Part shown: positions 5,672 to 7,103 of the stretch, one piece after another
Layout of the letters: each line of letters begins with the position of its first letter
Numbering within the stretch: position 1 is the stretch's first letter
DNA from: CAYZXL01 sp964482435
GTDB lineage: Bacteria; Auribacterota; JABMQX01
Direction of reading: 5' to 3'
NCBI GenBank assembly: GCA_964482435.1
Contig: CAYZXL010000124.1
Span: forward strand, 1-7,103
Length of the DNA: 7,103 nucleotides
Translations under genes and position numbers: made by a program
Notes under the pieces: model-generated
Told to the model about the DNA's origin: nothing
Databases searched by the model: none
Seen by the model: the letters and a program-made list of their open reading frames with translations, nothing else

Positions 5672-5680
5672 AGGGACAGA

Positions 5681-6916
5681 CTAACCTCGCGTCTTCTGTC
5701 CGGGCACCGGAACTGGGGCAACCGGAATCTTTGCATCGAAGCCGAGGTTTTTGGGCCTGAGGTCGAGGCCGGACTCCATGAGGTCGTCCCACTTCAGCTT
5801 CTTGCCGGTGTAAGCGGATTCCCTGCCCAAAATCGCCGTCATGGTGCTTTCGCAGACCTGGACCGCCTCATTGTAGTGGGGGCCGGTCTGCTGGATGCTG
5901 GCGATGAGGTCCTTGTGCTCCTGGACGTACGGATTGATGCCACCCTCGCCCATGTCCGCACAATTGCTTCCGCCCTTGGTTCCGACGACGTACTCAGAGA
6001 CGTCACCGTCGCTATTGTTCCAGTGGCGGGACATGCTCAGCATATGGACGCCGTTGGGGTACTCGTAGTCCACAGAGAAGTTGTCCCAGATGTTGCCGAG
6101 GTGCTCCAGATTAGTCTTCCAGGCGCGACCGCCGGAGGCGAAGGCGCTGACGGGATGCGCCCGCATGACCCAGTTGATGATGTCGAGGTTATGGACATGC
6201 TGCTCGACGATGTTGTCACCGCAGACCCAGCAGAAGGAGTACCAGTTCCGAAGCTGCCACTCGAGGTCGCTCATTCCAGGCGGCCGGGATTGCATGAAGA
6301 TTACCGGTCCACCGCACCAGTAAGCGCGAGCCGCGAGGACTTCGCCTATGGCTCCGTCGTGAATCTTCTTGATGGTGTCAATGTAAGGTTTCTGGTGGCG
6401 GCGCTGTGTGCCAGCGGTGACAGAGAGCTTCAGTTGCTCGGACTTCTTTGCCGCTTCCATGAACCGGCGAATGCAAGCGACGTCGGCGGCGACGGGCTTT
6501 TCCGTGAAGACGTGCTTCCTGGCATTGACGGCAGCCTCAAACTGCTCCGCCCGGAAGCCCGGCGGGGTCGCCAGGATAACGTAGTCCACGTCGGTGGCCA
6601 TGACCCCTTTGTAAGCGTCCAGCCCAACGAAAACCCTGTCGTCGGGGATGGGCGTGCCTCTTTCCCTGAGGCCCCTCTGGAAGCCCTTTGCGCGATCCTC
6701 AAAGATGTCGGCCAGCGCGACAATCTTGACGTTTTTGTCCGCCTGCATGGCGTCCATTGCCGCGCCCTTACCGCGTCCTCCGCAGCCGACCAAACCAACC
6801 TTTATCGGGGCGCCCTCGGCCTGGGCGGTGCGGATGAAGGGCACTGCCGTGGCGGCGGTCGCCAGAGCGGCCGTTTTGAGGAAATCCCTTCTGCTAAAAC
6901 ACTTCTTCTCTTCCAT
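5681..6916 (-). CDS. Tat-exported Gfo/Idh/MocA-family NAD(P)-dependent oxidoreductase
   Basis: This 411-residue protein has a twin-arginine signal: SRRDFLK (8-14), a hydrophobic segment rich in alanine (15-27) and a likely cleavage after AQA near 33. Tat export fits a protein that folds with its cofactor in the cytoplasm. The N-terminal Rossmann domain starts at IKVGLVGCGGRGKGA (38-52), with D70 at the end of the second strand where adenosine-ribose binding is decided, and reaches the family's EKP motif with K140 (139-141). The C-terminal alpha/beta domain carries CGDNIVEQHVHNLDIINW (232-249), where H240, H242 and D245 sit in the usual catalytic region. The family oxidises, reduces or (as in GH109) hydrolyses sugars and inositols; the substrate here is unknown. 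The ATG at 6916 is preferred over an upstream one because GGAGGG lies eight bases before it and the Tat motif then sits near the N-terminus. The gene has its own promoter and terminator. Confidence 0.92.
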   Translation of the reverse strand: MEEKKCFSRRDFLKTAALATAATAVPFIRTAQAEGAPIKVGLVGCGGRGKGAAMDAMQADKNVKIVALADIFEDRAKGFQRGLRERGTPIPDDRVFVGLDAYKGVMATDVDYVILATPPGFRAEQFEAAVNARKHVFTEKPVAADVACIRRFMEAAKKSEQLKLSVTAGTQRRHQKPYIDTIKKIHDGAIGEVLAARAYWCGGPVIFMQSRPPGMSDLEWQLRNWYSFCWVCGDNIVEQHVHNLDIINWVMRAHPVSAFASGGRAWKTNLEHLGNIWDNFSVDYEYPNGVHMLSMSRHWNNSDGDVSEYVVGTKGGSNCADMGEGGINPYVQEHKDLIASIQQTGPHYNEAVQVCESTMTAILGRESAYTGKKLKWDDLMESGLDLRPKNLGFDAKIPVAPVPVPGQKTRG

Positions 6917-6959
6917 GCTCTTCTCCCTCCTATTCGTGTTATAGTTCCAACGCATTGTA

Positions 6960-6995
6960 CGAAGAACTTCGCAACAAGACCAAACAACGTGTTGC
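6960..6995. repeat. Two adjoining inverted repeats in the oxidoreductase leader
   Basis: CGAAG-AA-CTTCG (6960-6971) is a 5-base dyad with a 2-base centre. It touches a second dyad, GCAACA (6971-6976) and TGTTGC (6990-6995), with exact 6-base arms 13 bases apart. The second dyad abuts the candidate -10 element at 6996-7001, so it covers the predicted transcription start. Both are placed where a repressor would act, or could fold in the leader RNA. No regulator gene is in the window. Confidence 0.35.
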
Positions 6996-7023
6996 AGGAT
7001 ACCATATCCGAAACGTGTGTCAA
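6996..7023 (-). promoter_or_regulatory. Candidate promoter for the oxidoreductase gene
   Basis: On the minus strand a perfect TTGACA (7023-7018) is followed by 16 bases and TATCCT (7001-6996), four of six matches to the -10 consensus including its first three bases and last base. The start of transcription would fall near 6989, giving a leader of about 70 bases before the ATG at 6916. A second TTGACA lies upstream at 7061-7056 without a suitable -10 at normal spacing. Confidence 0.5.
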
Positions 7024-7049
7024 CGACAAATACTCAGCGCATGTGACCC

Positions 7050-7079
7050 GGGTAATGTCAAGAAAAGTGTGTAATTTGG
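7050..7079. repeat. Copy 2 of the split element shared with 186-209
   Basis: GGGTAATGTCAA (7050-7061) and GTAATTTGG (7071-7079) repeat, in the same orientation and order, the two blocks seen at 186-197 and 201-209, with nine instead of three bases between them. The copy lies just upstream of the candidate oxidoreductase promoter. It may belong to the control region of that gene or of a gene beyond the right edge of the window. Confidence 0.35.
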
Positions 7080-7103
7080 TTTGGTATATTCTCCGGTCAT
7101 GGT

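Larger units (their letters stand above)
5297..5680. other. Gene-free stretch between the hydrolase and the oxidoreductase
   Basis: These 384 bases lie between two minus-strand genes. The right part holds the oxidoreductase's intrinsic terminator (5622-5671). The left part is a probable promoter and leader region for the hydrolase, with a candidate promoter (5473-5500), a 7-base inverted repeat (5407-5427) and the GGAGGA ribosome-binding site just upstream of 5296. Frames crossing the region have neither a ribosome-binding site nor protein-like sequence, and I see no RNA gene that I can name. Confidence 0.6.

Noticed and set aside
7083..7101. Extended -10-like TGGTATATT with an ATG shortly after it at the right edge, suggesting a divergent plus-strand gene
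   Set aside because: No -35 element is at the right distance, and only one or two codons would fit before the window ends, so neither promoter nor gene can be supported.

Overview
The window is GC-rich bacterial DNA with a compact layout of single genes and no operon longer than two genes. It carries one tRNA gene and five protein-coding genes that can be supported. The gene content (a Tat-exported Gfo/Idh/MocA-type oxidoreductase, an exported double-domain esterase with a CE15-like half, and an LpxL-like acyltransferase) suggests a Gram-negative, polysaccharide-degrading bacterium. The PVC or planctomycete-like lineages and neighbouring candidate phyla are likely, but this is inference from gene families; no marker in the window fixes the taxon.

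Layout. Positions 2-77 (minus) hold tRNA-Gln(CUG) with an encoded CCA. A gene-free stretch (78-408) follows. Two plus-strand genes come next: a small single-domain cupin (409-678) and an LpxL/HtrB-type lysophospholipid acyltransferase (784-1827). A convergent gap (1828-1946) separates these from three minus-strand genes: cysteine synthase (1947-2855, GTG start), a 760-residue exported tandem alpha/beta-hydrolase (3014-5296), and a Tat-dependent Gfo/Idh/MocA-family oxidoreductase (5681-6916). The oxidoreductase ends in a strong intrinsic terminator (5622-5671), so the hydrolase is probably transcribed separately from its own promoter in 5297-5621.

How the genes relate. The hydrolase and the oxidoreductase are both exported by prediction and both belong to families tied to carbohydrate use, so they may act on extracellular or periplasmic sugar substrates. 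The CE15-like half points to glucuronate esters such as lignin-carbohydrate linkages. The cupin, acyltransferase and cysteine synthase are housekeeping-like and show no clear link to these two.

No defence system, CRISPR array, transposase or phage gene is visible. The points most worth a second look are: the acyltransferase lacking the acidic residue of its HX4(D/E) motif; the duplicated hydrolase with altered catalytic positions in both halves; a set of short elements shared, in the same order, by the regions upstream of the tRNA and of the oxidoreductase; and a possible tRNA-Gln(UUG)-like remnant in the convergent gap. I did not find a convincing new multi-gene system.
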